From Variovorax sp. PAMC28562 (GTDB taxonomy: Bacteria; Pseudomonadota; Gammaproteobacteria; Burkholderiales; Burkholderiaceae_C), in the NCBI RefSeq assembly GCF_014303735.1, contig NZ_CP060296.1, positions 1,809,501-1,873,500 on the forward strand: a DNA stretch of 64,000 bases, given 5' to 3'. The notes beneath the pieces are model-generated. The model worked only from the letters and a program-made list of their open reading frames with translations, had not been told where the DNA came from and ran no database searches. Below, one piece after another: positions 63,233 through 64,000 of the stretch. The position numbers and the translations under genes were made by a program. The number at the start of each line of letters is the position of its first letter. Within the stretch, counting starts at the first letter, position 1.

Positions 63233-63243
63233 GGATTTTCGAA

Positions 63244-64000
63244 ATGGCCCTCTCGCCTTCGACCGCGCAACAGACCCGCGTGGCATGCCTCCAGTTCGAG
63301 CCTCTCGTCGGTGAGAAACAGCGCAACCTCGACGCCAGCGTGCGCCTGATCGAAGCTGCCGCTGCGGAGGGTGCGCGACTGATGGTGCTGCCGGAGCTGT
63401 GCAATTCAGGCTATGTTTTCGAGACACGTGAAGAGGCCTTCTCTTTGGCCGAAGCGGTGCCCGGCGGACCGAGCTGCGCGACGTGGATCGCCGTTGCCCA
63501 ACGGCTCGGCGTCACCCTGGTCGCGGGCATCGCCGAGCGCGATGGGAACGCGCTCTACAACGCGGCAGTGGTGATCGGCCCTGATGGCTACATCGGCACT
63601 TTTCGCAAGGTGCATCTCTGGAACGCCGAGAACCTTTTCTTCGAACCGGGAAACCTGGGCTTTCCGGTTTTCAACACGCCGCACGGGCGCATCGGCGTGG
63701 CGATCTGCTACGACATCTGGTTCCCCGAGACCTTTCGCATCCAGGCATTGAAGGGCGCCGACATCGTCTGCGTGCCGACCAACTGGGTGCCGATTCCCGG
63801 CCAGGCGCCGGGGCGCGAAGCGATGGCCACGATCCTCACGATGGCGGCGGCCCACAGCAACTCGATGTTCATCGCCTGTGCCGACCGCGTCGGCACCGAG
63901 CGCGGCCAGCTGTTCGAAGGACAGAGCCTGGTCGTCGGTTGCACGGGCTGGCCGGTGGCCGGCCCCGCGAGCCGCGTGGCGGAAGAAATCGTCATCGCCG
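63244..64000 (+). CDS. Nitrilase/carbon-nitrogen hydrolase family protein, cut by the window edge
   Basis: 252 codons are visible from ATG 63244 (MALSPSTAQQTRVACLQFEP) to the window end, without a stop. The Glu-Lys-Cys triad is present: Glu in 'MVLPELCNSGYVF', Lys in 'GTFRKVHLWNAENLF', Cys in 'GVAICYDIWFPETFR'. It belongs to the branch of amidohydrolases acting on N-carbamoyl or omega-amide compounds rather than true nitriles, judging by general pattern only. No clear Shine-Dalgarno is seen; the start is directly after a terminator T-run. Confidence 0.9.
   Translation, partial: MALSPSTAQQTRVACLQFEPLVGEKQRNLDASVRLIEAAAAEGARLMVLPELCNSGYVFETREEAFSLAEAVPGGPSCATWIAVAQRLGVTLVAGIAERDGNALYNAAVVIGPDGYIGTFRKVHLWNAENLFFEPGNLGFPVFNTPHGRIGVAICYDIWFPETFRIQALKGADIVCVPTNWVPIPGQAPGREAMATILTMAAAHSNSMFIACADRVGTERGQLFEGQSLVVGCTGWPVAGPASRVAEEIVIA

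Overview
The window is about 64 kb of high-GC, densely coding bacterial DNA. Gene content and order fit a beta-proteobacterium of the Comamonadaceae (Variovorax-like, order Burkholderiales): dapF–DUF484–xerC, ProQ next to HtpX, many CoA-dependent and ABC-uptake genes, class A RNase P RNA, and ATGA/GTGA start-stop overlaps almost everywhere. The genus is an inference. No tRNA, rRNA, CRISPR array, transposase or prophage was recognised.

Layout. 1-7.3 kb: a tightly overlapping plus-strand catabolic operon with an aconitase-type dehydratase (LeuCD-like), hydantoinase/oxoprolinase subunits B and A, an isochorismatase-type amidohydrolase, a fumarate-reductase-like flavoprotein and a PEP-mutase/isocitrate-lyase-family lyase. 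7.3-9.1 kb: a LysR regulator divergent from an SDR oxidoreductase, with an inverted repeat between them. 9.1-18.6 kb: a TetR-controlled fatty-acyl-CoA beta-oxidation operon (acyl-CoA dehydrogenase, FadN-type hydroxyacyl-CoA dehydrogenase/hydratase, thiolase, thioesterase, DsbA-like isomerase, enoyl-CoA hydratase), interrupted by a DUF559 nuclease-like gene bounded by 36-bp inverted repeats. 18.6-20.8 kb: a DapA-family/epimerase pair on the minus strand.

20.9-32.9 kb, minus strand: a type VI secretion effector/immunity island made of two tandem modules. Each has VgrG sequence, a phospholipase D (Tle5-like) gene, two Sel1-repeat lipoproteins and a 164-aa pentapeptide-repeat protein. Module A (upstream) keeps only the VgrG N-terminus joined to a PLD C-terminus. 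Module B keeps only the VgrG C-terminus, followed by an intact PLD. The Sel1 lipoproteins are mosaic and differ mainly in one short variable patch; one has lost 136 codons in frame. No T6SS structural core genes are present.

33-40.9 kb: YciA thioesterase, an Atm1-type ABC exporter, a 2-hydroxyacid dehydrogenase, a LysR regulator and a glutamate/aspartate ABC importer (gltIJKL). 40.9-48.1 kb: a remnant of ureidoglycolate lyase, then a minus-strand peptide-type ABC importer operon ending in an amidase. 48.2-52 kb: pyrC, a NYN/OST-HTH protein, DUF3025 and htpX. 52-59.6 kb, minus strand: proQ, a flavin reductase, a COG2509-type flavoprotein, a cysteine synthase, an S4/pseudouridine-synthase-like protein and a NUDIX-metallo-beta-lactamase fusion, with plus-strand rnpB in between. 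59.8-64 kb: dapF, DUF484, a YdcF-like protein, xerC, then a promoter-leader-terminator unit directly in front of a nitrilase-family amidohydrolase cut by the window edge.

The most unusual part is the PLD/Sel1/pentapeptide island. The DUF559 cassette and the first catabolic operon are the next most interesting.
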